Counted from the stretch's first letter, positions 44,698 to 54,962 are shown. The stretch: DNA of 64,000 bases from an uncultured Jannaschia sp. (GCF_947494025.1 NZ_CANLTQ010000005.1:166754-230753); one strand, 5' to 3'. The notes: generated from the letters alone by a model not told the origin. Numbers and translations: made by a program.

Positions 44698-47151
44698 TTA
44701 GTCGAGCCTGCGCTCGACCTCCTCGCGCTCGAAAATCTCGATCACGTCGCCCGGACGAACATCGTCGTAGTTCTCGAACGCCATGCCGCATTCCTGACCG
44801 GACTGGACCTCACGGACCTCGTCCTTGAATCGCTTCAGTGTCTTCAGCGTGCCCTCATGCACAACGACGTTGTCGCGCAACAGACGCACGCCGGCGGAGC
44901 GCCGCGCGACTCCCTCGGTGACAAGGCAACCCGCCACGTTGCCGACGCCGGTAACGCGGAAGACCTCCCGGATCTCGGCGTAGCCGATGAAGGTCTCCTT
45001 GATCTCCGCAGAGAGAAGACCGGACGCCGCCTGCTTCACATCGTCCACGAGGTCGTAGATCACCGAGTAGTACCGGATCTCCACGCCCTTCTGGTTGGCC
45101 GCCGCGCGCGCCGGCGCGTTGGCGCGAACGTTGAACCCGATGACCGGCGCCTTGGAGGCCTCCGCAAGGGTGATGTCGCTCTCGGTGATCGCGCCCACGC
45201 CCGAATGAAGCACGCGGACGCGGACCTCCTCGTTGCCGACCTTCTCCATCGCCTGCATGATCGCTTCGGCCGAACCCTGCACATCAGCCTTGACGAGGAT
45301 CGGCAGTTCGCTGACGCCCTGATCCTCCTTGGCTTTGGCCATGAGCTGGTCGAGGGTGGTCGCGGCACCCGCGGCGGCACGCTTGTCCTTGGCGGCATGC
45401 TCCCGGTATTCGGCGATCTCGCGGGCCTGCGCCTCGGTTTCGACGACGTTCAACACGTCGCCCGCTTCGGGCGTCCCGTTGAGGCCCAAGACCTCCACGG
45501 GGACCGACGGCCCGGCCTCGTCCACGCGGTTGCCCTGATCGTCGACCAGCGCGCGGACCTTGCCCCATTGTTCGCCCACGACAAAGATGTCGCCCCGGCG
45601 GAGCGTGCCGTTCTGAACGAGGACGGTCGCGACCGGACCGCGTCCCACGTCGAGCCGCGCCTCGATCACCGCCCCCTGGGCCGCCCGGTTCGGGTTGGCC
45701 TTCAGCTCGAGGATCTCCGCCTGCAGCGCGATCGCCTCCAAAAGCCCATCGAGACCCTTTCCGGTCTGGGCGGACACCTCAACGTCCTGCACGTCGCCGG
45801 ACATTTCCTCCACGACGACCTCGTGCTGAAGCAGTTCGGTCCGCACGCGGTTCGAATCCGCACCCTGCTTGTCCATCTTGTTGATCGCCACAATCATCGG
45901 GACCCCAGCGGCCTTGGCGTGATTGATGGCCTCGATCGTCTGCGGCATGACCGCGTCATCGGCGGCCACGACCAGAACCACGATGTCCGTCACCTGCGCG
46001 CCGCGGGCACGCATGGAGGTGAAGGCGGCGTGACCGGGCGTGTCGAGGAAGGACAGCTTCGTATCGCCGACGGCGACCTGATAGGCACCGATATGCTGCG
46101 TGATGCCGCCTGCCTCACCGGACACGACTTTGGTCTTGCGGATCGCGTCCAGAAGCGAGGTCTTGCCGTGGTCGACATGGCCCATGATGGTGACGACCGG
46201 CGCGCGCGGCTGCAGATCCTCGGCCTTGTCCTCGACTTGGTCGATGACCTGTTCCACATCCGCCTCGGAGACGCGCTGCACCCGGTGGCCGAATTCCTCG
46301 ATGATGAGTTCCGCCGTGTCGGCGTCGATCACTTGGTTCTGCGTGACCATCATGCCGTTCTGCATCAGAGCCTTCACGACCGCGGCAACCCGCTCGGTCA
46401 TGCGGTTGGCGAGCTCGGAGACGACGATCGTCTCGGGAAGCTGCACCGTGCGCGTGACCTTCTCCTGCTGCGCGCCGCCGCCGCTGCGGCGTTGACGCTC
46501 CTGCTTGCGGCGCATGGACGCGAGGCTGCGTTGCCGACCGCCTTCACCACCGGCGAGCGCCTGGTTCACGGTGAGCTTGCCGACACGGCGGTCGGAGCCG
46601 CGAGGCTTGCCTGAATCGTCGTCCCGCTTGCGGGGGGCATCGGTGCGGCCGGGGCGCGCATCGGGTCCGAGATTGCGCTGTCGCGGTTCCGCGGCCGCCG
46701 GCGCGGGCGTCGGCTCGGCGGGGCGCGTCTTGGCCTCGACGGCCTCGCGCTGACGGCGTTCGTCCTCCTCGGCGCGCTGGCGGGCAAGCTCCGCCCGCTC
46801 GCGCTCCTCGCGCTCCTTGGCCTCGATCTCGGCGCGGCGACGGTTGCGCTCTTCCTCGCGGGCCCGCTCCTCGGCGGCGCGGCGCTCGTTGTCCTCGGCC
46901 TCGCGGGCCTTGGCGGCCTGCAGTGCCCGGAGACGGCGGTCCATCTCCGCATCGGTGGTGCTGGTTTGGCGGCCGCCCTGGGCGTTCACCGCGGCGGCGC
47001 TCTGGGCGCCGGGCTTCGGCACCTGCACGCGCTTGCGCTTGGTCTCGACGACGACGTTGTTCGTGCGTCCGCGCGCAAAGCTCTGCTTCACGGTTCCGCT
47101 TCTCGAACCGCCGCCTAGGCCAAGTGGTTTCTTGCCGTCCTGATCGCTCAT
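44698..47151 (-). CDS. infB: Translation initiation factor IF-2
   Basis: An 817-residue GTPase that places initiator tRNA on the ribosome. An N-terminal basic, low-complexity region ([20 protein letters not shown]...) precedes the IF2_N domain and the G domain with G1 [16 protein letters not shown]3 DTPGHAAF and G4 NKMDK. The C-terminal domains follow. The ATG at 47151 overlaps the ylxR stop (ATGA) and begins [15 protein letters not shown], a typical alphaproteobacterial IF-2 start; the track's longer frame is read from ylxR. Confidence 0.98.
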   Translation of the reverse strand: MSDQDGKKPLGLGGGSRSGTVKQSFARGRTNNVVVETKRKRVQVPKPGAQSAAAVNAQGGRQTSTTDAEMDRRLRALQAAKAREAEDNERRAAEERAREEERNRRRAEIEAKEREERERAELARQRAEEDERRQREAVEAKTRPAEPTPAPAAAEPRQRNLGPDARPGRTDAPRKRDDDSGKPRGSDRRVGKLTVNQALAGGEGGRQRSLASMRRKQERQRRSGGGAQQEKVTRTVQLPETIVVSELANRMTERVAAVVKALMQNGMMVTQNQVIDADTAELIIEEFGHRVQRVSEADVEQVIDQVEDKAEDLQPRAPVVTIMGHVDHGKTSLLDAIRKTKVVSGEAGGITQHIGAYQVAVGDTKLSFLDTPGHAAFTSMRARGAQVTDIVVLVVAADDAVMPQTIEAINHAKAAGVPMIVAINKMDKQGADSNRVRTELLQHEVVVEEMSGDVQDVEVSAQTGKGLDGLLEAIALQAEILELKANPNRAAQGAVIEARLDVGRGPVATVLVQNGTLRRGDIFVVGEQWGKVRALVDDQGNRVDEAGPSVPVEVLGLNGTPEAGDVLNVVETEAQAREIAEYREHAAKDKRAAAGAATTLDQLMAKAKEDQGVSELPILVKADVQGSAEAIMQAMEKVGNEEVRVRVLHSGVGAITESDITLAEASKAPVIGFNVRANAPARAAANQKGVEIRYYSVIYDLVDDVKQAASGLLSAEIKETFIGYAEIREVFRVTGVGNVAGCLVTEGVARRSAGVRLLRDNVVVHEGTLKTLKRFKDEVREVQSGQECGMAFENYDDVRPGDVIEIFEREEVERRLD

Positions 47152-47780
47152 GCGTTCTTCGATTCCCTCTCGGCGGCCGGAATGCCGCCTTCTGTGTGTC
47201 TCATGCCCTGAAGCCTCGCGGCTTCCTCTACAATACGCTGCGCCAAGGTTCCAGATGCCACCGCAGCGTGTATCACGCGGTCGCGCCCGAAGGCCTGGCC
47301 GAGCTCGTCGGCGGTCAGGAAGCCGATCCATTTTCCGCCCTGCGGCGTCGACAGCTTGCCCTTGCCGCGCTCCGATCCGTCGGTCGCCTGCAGGAGGACC
47401 CGCGCCTCCTCCCGGTCGAGCATTGCCTTGACCTTCTCGTAGCCCGCGACCGCGCGTCCCGCCTTGCGGGCGATGGCGATCGCGTCCTGAAGACGCTTCA
47501 GAAGGCCGGCCTCGACCTGATCGACCAGATCCTCGGGAATGCGTACCTGTTTTTTCGCGCCCTTCGAGAACATGCGCTTCGCGACGGCCTTTTCCAAGAC
47601 CCCCCGGTCCGCGGACACGTAGATTCCGCGCCCTGGCAGCTTGCCGGTCACATCCGGAAAGATCACGTCCTCCGGTCCCACGACGAAGCGCACGAAACCG
47701 GACTTCGGACCGGTCTCGCCCGTTACGATGCAGCGACGTTCAGGTTCGTCGCGCGACTTGTTTCGGCCCCCGCGGCTCAA
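47148..47780 (-). CDS. YlxR-type RNA-binding protein with L7Ae-like domain
   Basis: A 210-residue protein between nusA and infB, the usual place of YlxR. The DUF448/YlxR domain is [22 protein letters not shown] followed by [19 protein letters not shown]. The C-terminal half ([31 protein letters not shown]) looks like an L7Ae-type RNA-binding fold, a combination common in Alphaproteobacteria. The TTG at 47780 is the only start between the nusA stop in the same frame and the conserved N terminus. A role in transcription or translation is presumed from the operon. Confidence 0.88.
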   Translation of the reverse strand: MSRGGRNKSRDEPERRCIVTGETGPKSGFVRFVVGPEDVIFPDVTGKLPGRGIYVSADRGVLEKAVAKRMFSKGAKKQVRIPEDLVDQVEAGLLKRLQDAIAIARKAGRAVAGYEKVKAMLDREEARVLLQATDGSERGKGKLSTPQGGKWIGFLTADELGQAFGRDRVIHAAVASGTLAQRIVEEAARLQGMRHTEGGIPAAERESKNA

Positions 47781-47795
47781 GCGAATCCGGGGCGG

Positions 47796-49562
47796 TCACG
47801 CCCCGGCCTCCTCGGGCTGGGGCTCGGCGTCGTCCTCGCTGGAGCCGACCACGTCCTCCGGCGAGACCCAGCCCAGCATGACGCGGGCGGTCATGATCAG
47901 ATCCTGCGCTTCCTCCAGCGAGACGTCGAACTTCTCGAGCAGGCCGTCGTCCTTCACGCGCTCGCCGTTCTGCATCGTCCAGCCGCCGGCCAGCTCCCAG
48001 TCGGCGCAGGTCGCGAACTCCTCGAGCGTCTTCACGCCGTCGGTGGTCAACACCTCGAGCATCTGCGGCGACAGTCCCTCGAAATTGGCGAGATCGTCCT
48101 GCAGGCCGTTCTCGCGCGCCGTCTCCAGCGCCTTGGCGTTCTGCGCTTCGATGTAGTCGCGGGCGCGGGCCTGAAGCTCCTCCGCCGTGCCTTCGTCGAC
48201 GCCGTCGATCACCAGAAGCTCGTCGAGATCGACATAGGCGACCTCCTCCAGATTGGTGAACCCCTCGGACACCAGCAGCTGGGCGAAGAACTCGTCGAGG
48301 TCGAGCGTGTCCATGAAGAGCTTCGTGCGCTCCTCGAATTCGGCTTGCCGGCGTTTCGACTCCTCCTCCTCGGTGAGGATGTCGATGTCGAGCCCGGTGA
48401 GCTGCGATGCGAGACGCACGTTCTGTCCGCGCCGGCCGATGGCGAGCGAGAGCTGCTCCTCGGGGACGACCACCTCGATCCGTTCAGCTTCCTCGTCGAG
48501 GACGACCTTCGTCACCTCGGCGGGCTGCAACGCGTTGACGAGGAACGTCGGCGCGTCGTCGTTCCAGGGGATGATGTCGATCTTCTCGCCCTGTAGCTCG
48601 TTGACGACGGCCTGCACGCGCGAGCCGCGCATGCCGACGCAGGCACCGACCGGGTCGATCGAGCTGTCGTAGGAAATCACCGCGATCTTGGCCCGCGACC
48701 CCGGATCGCGGGCGCAGGCCTTGATCTCGATGACGCCGTCGTAGATCTCCGGCACCTCCATCTTGAACAGCTCTTCCATGAACTCAGGCGCAGTGCGGCT
48801 GAGGAAGATCTGCGGGCCGCGCACCTCGCGGCGCACGTCCTTGATGTAAACGCGGATGCGGTCGCCGGGGCGGTAGCTCTCGCGGCCGATCTTGTCGTTG
48901 CGGCGCAGCACGCCCTCGCCGGGGTTCAGGTCGACGATGAGGTTGCCGTATTCCTCGCGCCTGACGGCCACGTTGATGATTGTGCCGACACGGTCCTTGT
49001 ATTCCTCGAACTGCTTGTCGCGCTCGGCCTCGCGGACCTTTTGCAGGATGACCTGCTTGGCGGATTGCGCGGCGATCCGGCCCATGTCGACGGGCGGAAC
49101 GATGTCGACCAGCATGTCGCCTTCCTCGGGGGCGCGCGACTGGTCCACATTGTCCATCCGGCCGCGGTCGGCATCAGTCGGCCTGCGCAGGTGGAACGCA
49201 TGCACGTCGCGGGTGTGGCTCACGCCCTCCTCGTCGATCGTGGTGGACTTGGCGCGGGTGACGAAAAAGTTCGGCCGGGCGACGGCGACGGCACTGGCCG
49301 CGCCCTGGGCGGTGGACTCGGACTTCTCGTTCTCGAGCAGATCCTCGTCGACGACGGTGCGGACGCGGGTGAACGTGGCGCGGCCGGTCTTGCGGTCGAT
49401 CGACACGCGGATGTCCATCTCCGAGCCGTAGCGCGACTTCGCGGCCCGAGCGAGGCTCTCCTCCATCGCCTCGATCACGAGGGCGGGGTCGATCATCTTC
49501 TCGCGCGCGACAGCCTCGGCGGTCTGCAGCAGCTCGAGCTGGTTTGCGGATGTGATGGCCAT
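47796..49562 (-). CDS. nusA: Transcription termination/antitermination factor NusA
   Basis: A 588-residue RNA polymerase-binding factor. Starting [22 protein letters not shown], it has the N-terminal polymerase-binding domain, S1 domain, two KH domains ([43 protein letters not shown]) and C-terminal repeats. The N-terminal domain contains an unusual extra segment of roughly 45 residues (about [11 protein letters not shown] to MDNVDQSRA) before [17 protein letters not shown]. It lies between rimP and ylxR in the conserved operon and, in well-studied bacteria, feeds back on its own operon. Confidence 0.96.
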   Translation of the reverse strand: MAITSANQLELLQTAEAVAREKMIDPALVIEAMEESLARAAKSRYGSEMDIRVSIDRKTGRATFTRVRTVVDEDLLENEKSESTAQGAASAVAVARPNFFVTRAKSTTIDEEGVSHTRDVHAFHLRRPTDADRGRMDNVDQSRAPEEGDMLVDIVPPVDMGRIAAQSAKQVILQKVREAERDKQFEEYKDRVGTIINVAVRREEYGNLIVDLNPGEGVLRRNDKIGRESYRPGDRIRVYIKDVRREVRGPQIFLSRTAPEFMEELFKMEVPEIYDGVIEIKACARDPGSRAKIAVISYDSSIDPVGACVGMRGSRVQAVVNELQGEKIDIIPWNDDAPTFLVNALQPAEVTKVVLDEEAERIEVVVPEEQLSLAIGRRGQNVRLASQLTGLDIDILTEEEESKRRQAEFEERTKLFMDTLDLDEFFAQLLVSEGFTNLEEVAYVDLDELLVIDGVDEGTAEELQARARDYIEAQNAKALETARENGLQDDLANFEGLSPQMLEVLTTDGVKTLEEFATCADWELAGGWTMQNGERVKDDGLLEKFDVSLEEAQDLIMTARVMLGWVSPEDVVGSSEDDAEPQPEEAGA

Positions 49563-49564
49563 TC

Positions 49565-50149
49565 TCAGTCTTCCTCACCGTCCATGAAAGTCGTCACTTC
49601 GTCGAACCGGGCCTCGTCGATCTGACCCTTGTCCTTGCGGGCGTTCAACACTTCGCGGATCAGCTCGTCGGTCAGGATGAGCTTGGCATCCGACAGCCAT
49701 TCGAACTCGAGCCCGATCGTCGGCGTCTCGGTCCCGCGCTCGATCTCGACAAGGACCTCGCTGCCCTCGATGCCCTGCAGCATGCCCTTGAAGCGCCGCT
49801 GCCCGTCGATCAGCTCCGTCGTCTCGAGCCGGGCCTCGTAGCCGGACCAGATGTCGAAATCCTTCAGCCGCGTCAGTGGCCGGTCGATGCCCGGGCTCGA
49901 TACCTCGAGCGTGTATTCCCCGTCGATCGGATCCTCCACATCGAGATTCGCGGACAGGTCGGTGCTGATCCGCGCCAGATCGTCGACCTCGATTCCGCCT
50001 CCGGGCCTGTCGGCCATGATCTGCAACGTCGGCGTCCTGCCAGACATCAGGCGCAGGCGCACGAGCTCGAACCCCATATCCTCGATGATGGGGTCGACGA
50101 TCTCGGCCAGACGCTTGTCCAGCGCGGTCTTGGCGATGAGGTCGGACAT
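49565..50149 (-). CDS. rimP: Ribosome maturation factor RimP
   Basis: A 194-residue protein for 30S subunit maturation. The alpha/beta N-terminal domain starts [28 protein letters not shown], and [20 protein letters not shown] is the conserved RimP block leading to the SH3-like C-terminal domain. The ATG at 50149 begins the family's normal N terminus; the track's longer frame runs across the leader region. nusA begins two bases after its stop. A terminator-like hairpin lies directly upstream. Confidence 0.96.
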   Translation of the reverse strand: MSDLIAKTALDKRLAEIVDPIIEDMGFELVRLRLMSGRTPTLQIMADRPGGGIEVDDLARISTDLSANLDVEDPIDGEYTLEVSSPGIDRPLTRLKDFDIWSGYEARLETTELIDGQRRFKGMLQGIEGSEVLVEIERGTETPTIGLEFEWLSDAKLILTDELIREVLNARKDKGQIDEARFDEVTTFMDGEED

Positions 50150-50164
50150 GACATTTCCAGACAC

Positions 50165-50187
50165 AAAAAAACGGGCGCGCGGCCCGT
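50165..50187 (-). terminator. Terminator-like hairpin in the rimP leader
   Basis: On the minus strand ACGGGC-CGCGC-GCCCGT is followed by six more T residues, an intrinsic terminator shape ending about 15 bases before the rimP ATG. Upstream minus-strand sequence GCCGGGC could pair with the GCCCG of the stem to form an alternative structure. It therefore may act as an attenuator for rimP-nusA-infB, though it could also be a terminator for unseen upstream transcription. Confidence 0.7.
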
Positions 50188-50232
50188 CGATCTTTCCCGG
50201 TGGAGCCCGGCGGGGCGCCGCTGTTGAGAAGT

Positions 50233-50261
50233 CATATAGGGAGGGGACCGGGAACATGCAA
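50233..50261 (-). promoter_or_regulatory. Candidate sigma-70-type promoter of rimP-nusA-infB
   Basis: On the minus strand TTGCAT (revcomp of 50256-50261) is separated by 17 bp from TATATG (revcomp of 50233-50238). This matches the vegetative promoter shape and would start RNA about 75 bases ahead of the rimP start, placing the terminator-like hairpin inside the leader. It is a sequence-only prediction. Confidence 0.4.
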
Positions 50262-50306
50262 GCGGATGGGGGGATTGATCCGCGACCCATCCGCAGGAGA
50301 GTGCCC

Positions 50307-51821
50307 ATGCCCCGCTTCGACACCGCCGCGCTTGGCGACATTCCGGAGGACACGCCCGTCAAGGCCAGTGCCGGGGAGACCGACCTCGTGCTCGTCCGGG
50401 AGGGCGACGCGGTCCGGGCGTTCACCCATGCCTGCCCCCATCTCGGGCTGCCCTTGTCGAAGGGGGTGGTGCGGGACGGCACCCTCATTTGCGCCTTCCA
50501 CCACGCCTGTTTCGACACGCGGACCGGACAGCAGGCGCAACCGCCGGGGCATGGCGACCTGCGGCGCTATGACGTGACGGTGGAGGACGGGCGCGTCTGG
50601 GTCGACGTGCCCGACGACGAGGTCGCGCCGCATCCGCTTCCCGTTCATGCGCGGCGCGGCCTCGACCCGCGGCGTTTCGTCGTCGTCGGCAGCGGCGCGG
50701 CGGGGGAGGCCTGCGCCCTCGCCCTGCGCGAGCAGGGCTTCGAGGGGCAGGTCGAGATGATCTCCCCCGAAACCCGCGCGCCCTACGACCGCACGGCGCT
50801 TTCCAAGGCGGTGCTGGCGGGCGGCAAGAGCGTCGATGCGCTGACGCTCGAGGCCGCCGACGCGCTCGCGGCACGCGACGTGACGCGAATCGCCGGGACG
50901 GCTTCGGCGATCGAAGGTAATTTCGTCGTGCTGGAGGATGGCGGCCGGCACGCCTTCGACGCGGTGTTCCTTGCCCCGGGCGGGGCGCCCATCAGGCCCG
51001 ACCTGCCCGGCGCCGACCTGCCCGGCGTCCACACCTTACGCTCCGCCGAGGATGGACAGCGCATCGCCGGGGCCGCCGCCGGAGCGTCGAAGGCCGTCCT
51101 CGTCGGGGGCGGATTCATCGGACTGGAGGCGGCGCTCTCGCTCGCCAAGCGCGGGATCGACGTCACGGTGGTCGTCCGCGGCGCCGTGCCGCTCGCGAAG
51201 GTCCTGGGCGAGCGGATCGGCCGCGCGATCGCGGCCGAGCTCGAGGCGAAGGGTGTGCGCGTCCAGACCGGCGCGAATGTCGCGCGGATCGAGGGGACGG
51301 ACCGCGCCACGGGCGTCGCGCTCGAGGACGGCACGAGGCGCGAGGCCGACCTCGTCCTCCTGGCCGTCGGGGTCTGCCCGGCCACCGGCGCGATCGAGGG
51401 TCTGCCGCGCGAGGAGAACGGCGCGGTTACGGTCGCGACCGACCTTTCGGTGCCCGGCCTCGACGGCGTCTTTGTCGGCGGCGACTGCGCAGTTGCGCCG
51501 ACGCCCTTCGGTCCGGCCCGGATCGAGCATTGGCGCGTCGCCCGCCAGCACGGCATCCGCGCCGCCCGCGCCATGCTGGGCAAACCCGCCGCGCCGGACG
51601 ACATCCCCTTCTTCTGGACGGCGCTCGGCCGGCAATATCGCTATGTGGGCCATGCGGAGGGATGGGACGACGTCTTCTTCGACGGCGACCCGGCCGAGGC
51701 CTTCCTCGCGCGCTACGTCAAGAACGGGCGGATCATGGCCGCCGTCGGCGCGGGGCGGGACGCGGATCTCGCACGGCTGCATCTCGACATGAAGGCCGCG
51801 GGCGGGCCGCTGCCGGCCTAG
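50307..51821 (+). CDS. Rieske-domain flavoprotein oxidoreductase (AIFM3-like)
   Basis: A 504-residue protein with an N-terminal Rieske [2Fe-2S] domain (CPHLG and CAFHHACFD) fused to a FAD/NAD-dependent reductase with [21 protein letters not shown] and the NAD-binding [22 protein letters not shown]. The order is that of apoptosis-inducing-factor-like (AIFM3) and ferredoxin-reductase-like proteins. The final block [22 protein letters not shown] is the FAD-binding end. The ATG at 50307 follows GGAGAG, and the gene is divergent from rimP. The electron partner is unknown. Confidence 0.9.
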   Translation: MPRFDTAALGDIPEDTPVKASAGETDLVLVREGDAVRAFTHACPHLGLPLSKGVVRDGTLICAFHHACFDTRTGQQAQPPGHGDLRRYDVTVEDGRVWVDVPDDEVAPHPLPVHARRGLDPRRFVVVGSGAAGEACALALREQGFEGQVEMISPETRAPYDRTALSKAVLAGGKSVDALTLEAADALAARDVTRIAGTASAIEGNFVVLEDGGRHAFDAVFLAPGGAPIRPDLPGADLPGVHTLRSAEDGQRIAGAAAGASKAVLVGGGFIGLEAALSLAKRGIDVTVVVRGAVPLAKVLGERIGRAIAAELEAKGVRVQTGANVARIEGTDRATGVALEDGTRREADLVLLAVGVCPATGAIEGLPREENGAVTVATDLSVPGLDGVFVGGDCAVAPTPFGPARIEHWRVARQHGIRAARAMLGKPAAPDDIPFFWTALGRQYRYVGHAEGWDDVFFDGDPAEAFLARYVKNGRIMAAVGAGRDADLARLHLDMKAAGGPLPA

Positions 51822-52057
51822 CCGCACGCCAGCAGAACGACCGTGCCGTCCGCATCGGTGCGAATATTCAGCCGGTCCGGGCGGTGGTCCATCGTCACCA
51901 TGTCGTCCGGTCCCACCACCCGGTGCGGCAGGTCGGCGGGCAGGGTGATCGCCGCGACGGGCCGGCCGATCAGATCGGCATACCCCTCCGCGCCGCAGCC
52001 ACCGTCCTCCTGACAGGCCGGCAGAATGGCGATCGGGATCAGCAGCGCGCGGTTCAT
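51818..52057 (-). CDS. I78-family peptidase inhibitor, possible lipoprotein
   Basis: A 79-residue protein with an export-like N terminus (MNRALLIPIAILPAC) whose LPAC could be a weak lipobox. The mature part GGCGAEGYADLIGRPVAAITLPADLPHRVV, then [27 protein letters not shown], has the features of inhibitor I78 proteins (VTMDYxPxRLNIxxDxxGxIxxVxCG). The family is thought to inhibit serine proteases in the envelope. The start is the ATG at 52057; its last bases overlap the 3' end of the convergent Rieske-flavoprotein gene by four bases. Confidence 0.8.
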   Translation of the reverse strand: MNRALLIPIAILPACQEDGGCGAEGYADLIGRPVAAITLPADLPHRVVGPDDMVTMDHRPDRLNIRTDADGTVVLLACG

Positions 52058-52144
52058 GATGAACGATTTCCCGCCCCGGCGCGGATTGCAATGACCCTGC
52101 CGCGTCGTCACGATGCGGCGACGCAGAAACGAAAGGAATTCACG

Positions 52145-52894
52145 ATGCGAAGGGACGCCGCCGACGGTCCGGCAGGTCGGAGGAGCCGCTCGGGGCCCGC
52201 GCGGGACCGCGCCCTCCTTGCCGTGCTGATCGATGCCGACAACATTCCGGCGAAATACGCCGAGGCGATCCTGAAGGAGATCACCGGACTGGGCGAACCG
52301 GCGCTCAGGCGGGTCTACGGCGACTGGTCGGGCGGGCATCTTCGGAGCTGGGCGGATAAGGTGCTGGAGCTTGGCCTCGTCGCGCATCAGGAAACGGCGA
52401 ACACCAAGGGCAAGAACGCCTCTGACATCGGCCTCGTGATCGACGCGATGGACATCCTCCATTCGGGCCGGTTCGACGGCTTCGTGCTCGTCTCCTCCGA
52501 CAGCGACTTCACGCGGCTGGCCTCCCGCATCCGCGAGGAAGGGCTCGACGTGATCGGGATCGGCGAGGGCAAGGCCCCGGAATCGCTCAGGAATGTCTGC
52601 AATCGCTTTATCCTGATCGAGAACCTCGTCGACGAGCCGGCGGCGCAGAAGGACGCGCCGACCAAGCGGCTGCCGCTCGACGCGCTGCCGCTGATCCTGC
52701 GGGCGATGGAGCGGATGGATCAGGACGACGAGTGGTACGCGATGGGCGCGCTCGGCAGCCAGATCATGGCGGAGATGCCGGACTTCGACACGCGCACCTA
52801 CGGCAAGCGCAAGCTTTCGGATCTTGTGGGCGAAATCAAGCGGCTGGAGACGCGGATGGACGGCACGCAGGTCATGGTGCGGCGCCGGGACTGA
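52145..52894 (+). CDS. NYN-domain protein with OST-HTH/LOTUS tail
   Basis: A 249-residue protein with a PIN-like NYN nuclease domain: LLAVLIDADNIPAKYA (acidic DxDN), RVYGDW, KGKNASDIGLVIDAMDIL and FVLVSSDSDFTRLASRIREEG hold the conserved acidic residues. The C-terminal ~70 residues (LPLILRAMERMDQDDEWYAMGALGSQIM onward) fit an OST-HTH/LOTUS RNA-binding domain. Such proteins are presumed RNases. The ATG at 52145 follows AAAGGAA. It is separated by repeats from an MFS gene downstream. Confidence 0.88.
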   Translation: MRRDAADGPAGRRSRSGPARDRALLAVLIDADNIPAKYAEAILKEITGLGEPALRRVYGDWSGGHLRSWADKVLELGLVAHQETANTKGKNASDIGLVIDAMDILHSGRFDGFVLVSSDSDFTRLASRIREEGLDVIGIGEGKAPESLRNVCNRFILIENLVDEPAAQKDAPTKRLPLDALPLILRAMERMDQDDEWYAMGALGSQIMAEMPDFDTRTYGKRKLSDLVGEIKRLETRMDGTQVMVRRRD

Positions 52895-52907
52895 CGCCGT
52901 CCGCCGC

Positions 52908-52940
52908 GTGTTACGGCCGTGTTACGGCTGTGTTACGGCT
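52908..52940. repeat. Three tandem 11-bp repeats (GTGTTACGGCY)
   Basis: GTGTTACGGCC is followed by two copies of GTGTTACGGCT with no gap, and a fourth degenerate copy (GTGGCACAGCC) follows. The 11-bp period is about one helical turn. The array lies just past the NYN gene stop and before the MFS gene. Confidence 0.85.
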
Positions 52941-52952
52941 GTGGCACAGCCG
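52936..52952. promoter_or_regulatory. Perfect 17-bp palindrome before the MFS gene
   Basis: CGGCTGTG-G-CACAGCCG is an 8+1+8 inverted repeat, made from the end of the 11-bp repeat array and the degenerate fourth copy. It is 38 bp before the MFS start and could be an operator; as a stem without a T-run it is less likely to be a terminator. Confidence 0.55.
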
Positions 52953-52989
52953 TGGGACGGCATCGCTCTCCCCCATCGACAGGCCAGCC

Positions 52990-54135
52990 ATGTCCAGACG
53001 CACCCTCGTGGCGCTGCTCGCCTTTCTGGCCTTCGTCAGCCTCGGCCTGCCGGACGGCCTCCTTGGCGTGTCGTGGCCCTCCATGCGGGACAGCTTCGGC
53101 CTGCCGCTCGACGCGCTCGGCCTGTTCGTCGGGTTCGCGACGGCGGGCTATCTGCTGTCGAGCTTCGTGAGCGGGGCGGTCCTGCGGCACGTGTCGCTCG
53201 GCGCGCTGCTGACGCTTTCGACGGGCGCGGCCGCCACGGCGCTCCTCCTCGTCGCGGCGGCGCCGGTCTGGCCGGTCCTCCTGTTCGCCGCGTTCCTCGC
53301 GGGTCTCGGCGGCGGGGCGATCGACGCAGGACTGAACGCCTACGGGGCGGTACATTTCTCGGCGCGCGTCCTGAACTGGCTGCATGCGTTTTTCGGGCTC
53401 GGCACGACGCTCGGGCCGCTGATCGTGACGGGCGTGCTGAGCTCGGGCCTGATCTGGCGCTGGAGCTACGCCATCGTCGGTTGCGCGCAGATCGCGTTGG
53501 CGATCACTTTCCTCGTGACGCGCGACCGCTGGCGGCCGGTCGAGGTGGAAGACACGGCGCCCCTCGCCTCCGCCGGGTCGGTGGAGACGTTGCGACGCCC
53601 GGTCGTCTGGCTGGGGATGGGGCTGTTCTTCCTCTACAGCGGCGTCGAGCTCGCCACGGCGACATGGAGCTATTCGTTGCTGACGCAGGAGCGCGGCGTC
53701 GATGAGACGATAGCGGGACTTTTCGTCACCCTCTACTGGGGGAGCCTGATGGTCGGGCGCGTGCTGTTCGGCTTTGTCGCCGACCGCCTGCCGCTGGTGG
53801 CGACGCTGCGGGCCTGCATCGCGGCGAGCGTCCTCGGGGCGCTCCTGTTCTGGCTGGGCACGCCCGCCCTGTCGCTCGCCGGACTGATGCTGATGGGGTT
53901 CTCGCTCGCGCCGATCTTCGCTTCGCTCATCAGCCTGACGCCCGGCCGCGTCGGCCGCGACCACGCCGACAGCGCCATCGGCTACCAGATCGCCGCGGCG
54001 GGCCTCGGGGGCGCGGTCGTGACGGCGACGCTGGGGCTCCTCGCCGACGAGCTCGGGCTCGACGTGATCGGGGTGGCGATCTTCGCGGCGACGCTGCTGC
54101 TGCTCGCGGCCTACGAGGGGTTCATGCGGAGATAG
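52990..54135 (+). CDS. MFS transporter
   Basis: A 381-residue, about 12-helix major facilitator carrier beginning MSRRTLVALLAFLAFVSLGLPDGLLGVSWPSM. The LPDGLLG motif and the loop between the two halves (TRDRWRPVEVEDTAPLASAGS) are typical of the small fucose/glucose-permease-like and drug-transporter-like MFS branch. The second half has WGSLMVGRVLFGFVADRLP. The ATG at 52990 lies 38 bp after a palindrome. Substrate unknown; a convergent MarR-type gene follows. Confidence 0.88.
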   Translation: MSRRTLVALLAFLAFVSLGLPDGLLGVSWPSMRDSFGLPLDALGLFVGFATAGYLLSSFVSGAVLRHVSLGALLTLSTGAAATALLLVAAAPVWPVLLFAAFLAGLGGGAIDAGLNAYGAVHFSARVLNWLHAFFGLGTTLGPLIVTGVLSSGLIWRWSYAIVGCAQIALAITFLVTRDRWRPVEVEDTAPLASAGSVETLRRPVVWLGMGLFFLYSGVELATATWSYSLLTQERGVDETIAGLFVTLYWGSLMVGRVLFGFVADRLPLVATLRACIAASVLGALLFWLGTPALSLAGLMLMGFSLAPIFASLISLTPGRVGRDHADSAIGYQIAAAGLGGAVVTATLGLLADELGLDVIGVAIFAATLLLLAAYEGFMRR

Positions 54136-54148
54136 GGGCGGCGGGGCG

Positions 54149-54601
54149 CTAGTCCTCCCCCTCCCGCGTGCCGAACTGGACCCGCATCTCGCGCAGCACG
54201 GGGATGGCGGCGCGGGTGCGGGCGAGGCCGATCTCGCGGACGGCCTCTGTCATGATCGGGCGGATCGCGGCCAGCGCCGCCTCCCGCGCGGTCTGGCCGG
54301 CGGGGGAGATGGCGACCCGCTTGCGCCGGGCATCGTCCCAGTCCGGGCGGACATGGATGTACCCCGCCCATTCCAGACGGTTCAGCGTGTTCGTCAGCGC
54401 CCCCCGGGTCAGGTGGAACAGGCGGGCGAGCTCCGCCGGGCTGCGCTCCTCCCGGTGCTGGGCGAGGTAGTTCAGCACGATGAAATGCGACAGCTCCATC
54501 CCCTTCGGCAGCGCGCTGCGCAGGCGGGCGCGGACGAGCTGATCGGCCGTGAGCATCTCGGAGAAGAGGGCGACGGCGAGCTTTTCGGCATCGTCGCTCA
54601 C
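54149..54601 (-). CDS. MarR-family transcriptional regulator
   Basis: A 150-residue winged-helix regulator. The DNA-binding region is PAELARLFHLTRGALTNTLNRLEWAGYIHVRPDWDDARRKRVAISPAG, with the wing and the conserved arginines. The GTG at 54601 begins VSDDAEKLAV; the track's longer frame has no support. It is convergent with the MFS gene. MarR proteins often respond to small aromatic compounds or oxidants; no ligand is predicted here. Confidence 0.92.
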   Translation of the reverse strand: MSDDAEKLAVALFSEMLTADQLVRARLRSALPKGMELSHFIVLNYLAQHREERSPAELARLFHLTRGALTNTLNRLEWAGYIHVRPDWDDARRKRVAISPAGQTAREAALAAIRPIMTEAVREIGLARTRAAIPVLREMRVQFGTREGED

Positions 54602-54704
54602 GGGCCGACGACGCCCCGCGCGACGGACCGGTCCGGGGCCGTGCGGGCGGATCGAGGCGGGGCCGGATCGCCCCGGCGTGCGGGTCGCGACGGGCCGGCG
54701 GCCA

Positions 54705-54962
54705 TCAGCCGTCGAGCAGCGCGTCGAGCTTGCCCGTGCGTTCCAGCGCGTAAAGGTCGTCGCAGCCGCCGACATGGTGATCGCCCACGAAGATCTGGGG
54801 CGTGGTATGGGCGCCGTTCGCGCGCTGCTTCATCTCGGCCCGGCGGTCCGGGTGCCGGCCGAGGTCGATCTCCGTGACCGGGGCGCCCTTGGTCGCGAGC
54901 AGGCGTATCGCGGCGGTGCAGAAGCCGCAGAAGGGTTGCGTGTAGACGTCGACAGGCTTCAT
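54705..54962 (-). CDS. grxC: Glutaredoxin (GrxC-type)
   Basis: An 85-residue thioredoxin-fold protein with the dithiol active site FCGFCTAA (CGFC rather than the usual CPYC). It includes the cis-proline strand TTPQIFVGDHHVGGCDDL. It reduces disulfides with glutathione. It is near comF on the same strand, 37 bp downstream of it, an arrangement common in this group. Confidence 0.93.
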   Translation of the reverse strand: MKPVDVYTQPFCGFCTAAIRLLATKGAPVTEIDLGRHPDRRAEMKQRANGAHTTPQIFVGDHHVGGCDDLYALERTGKLDALLDG

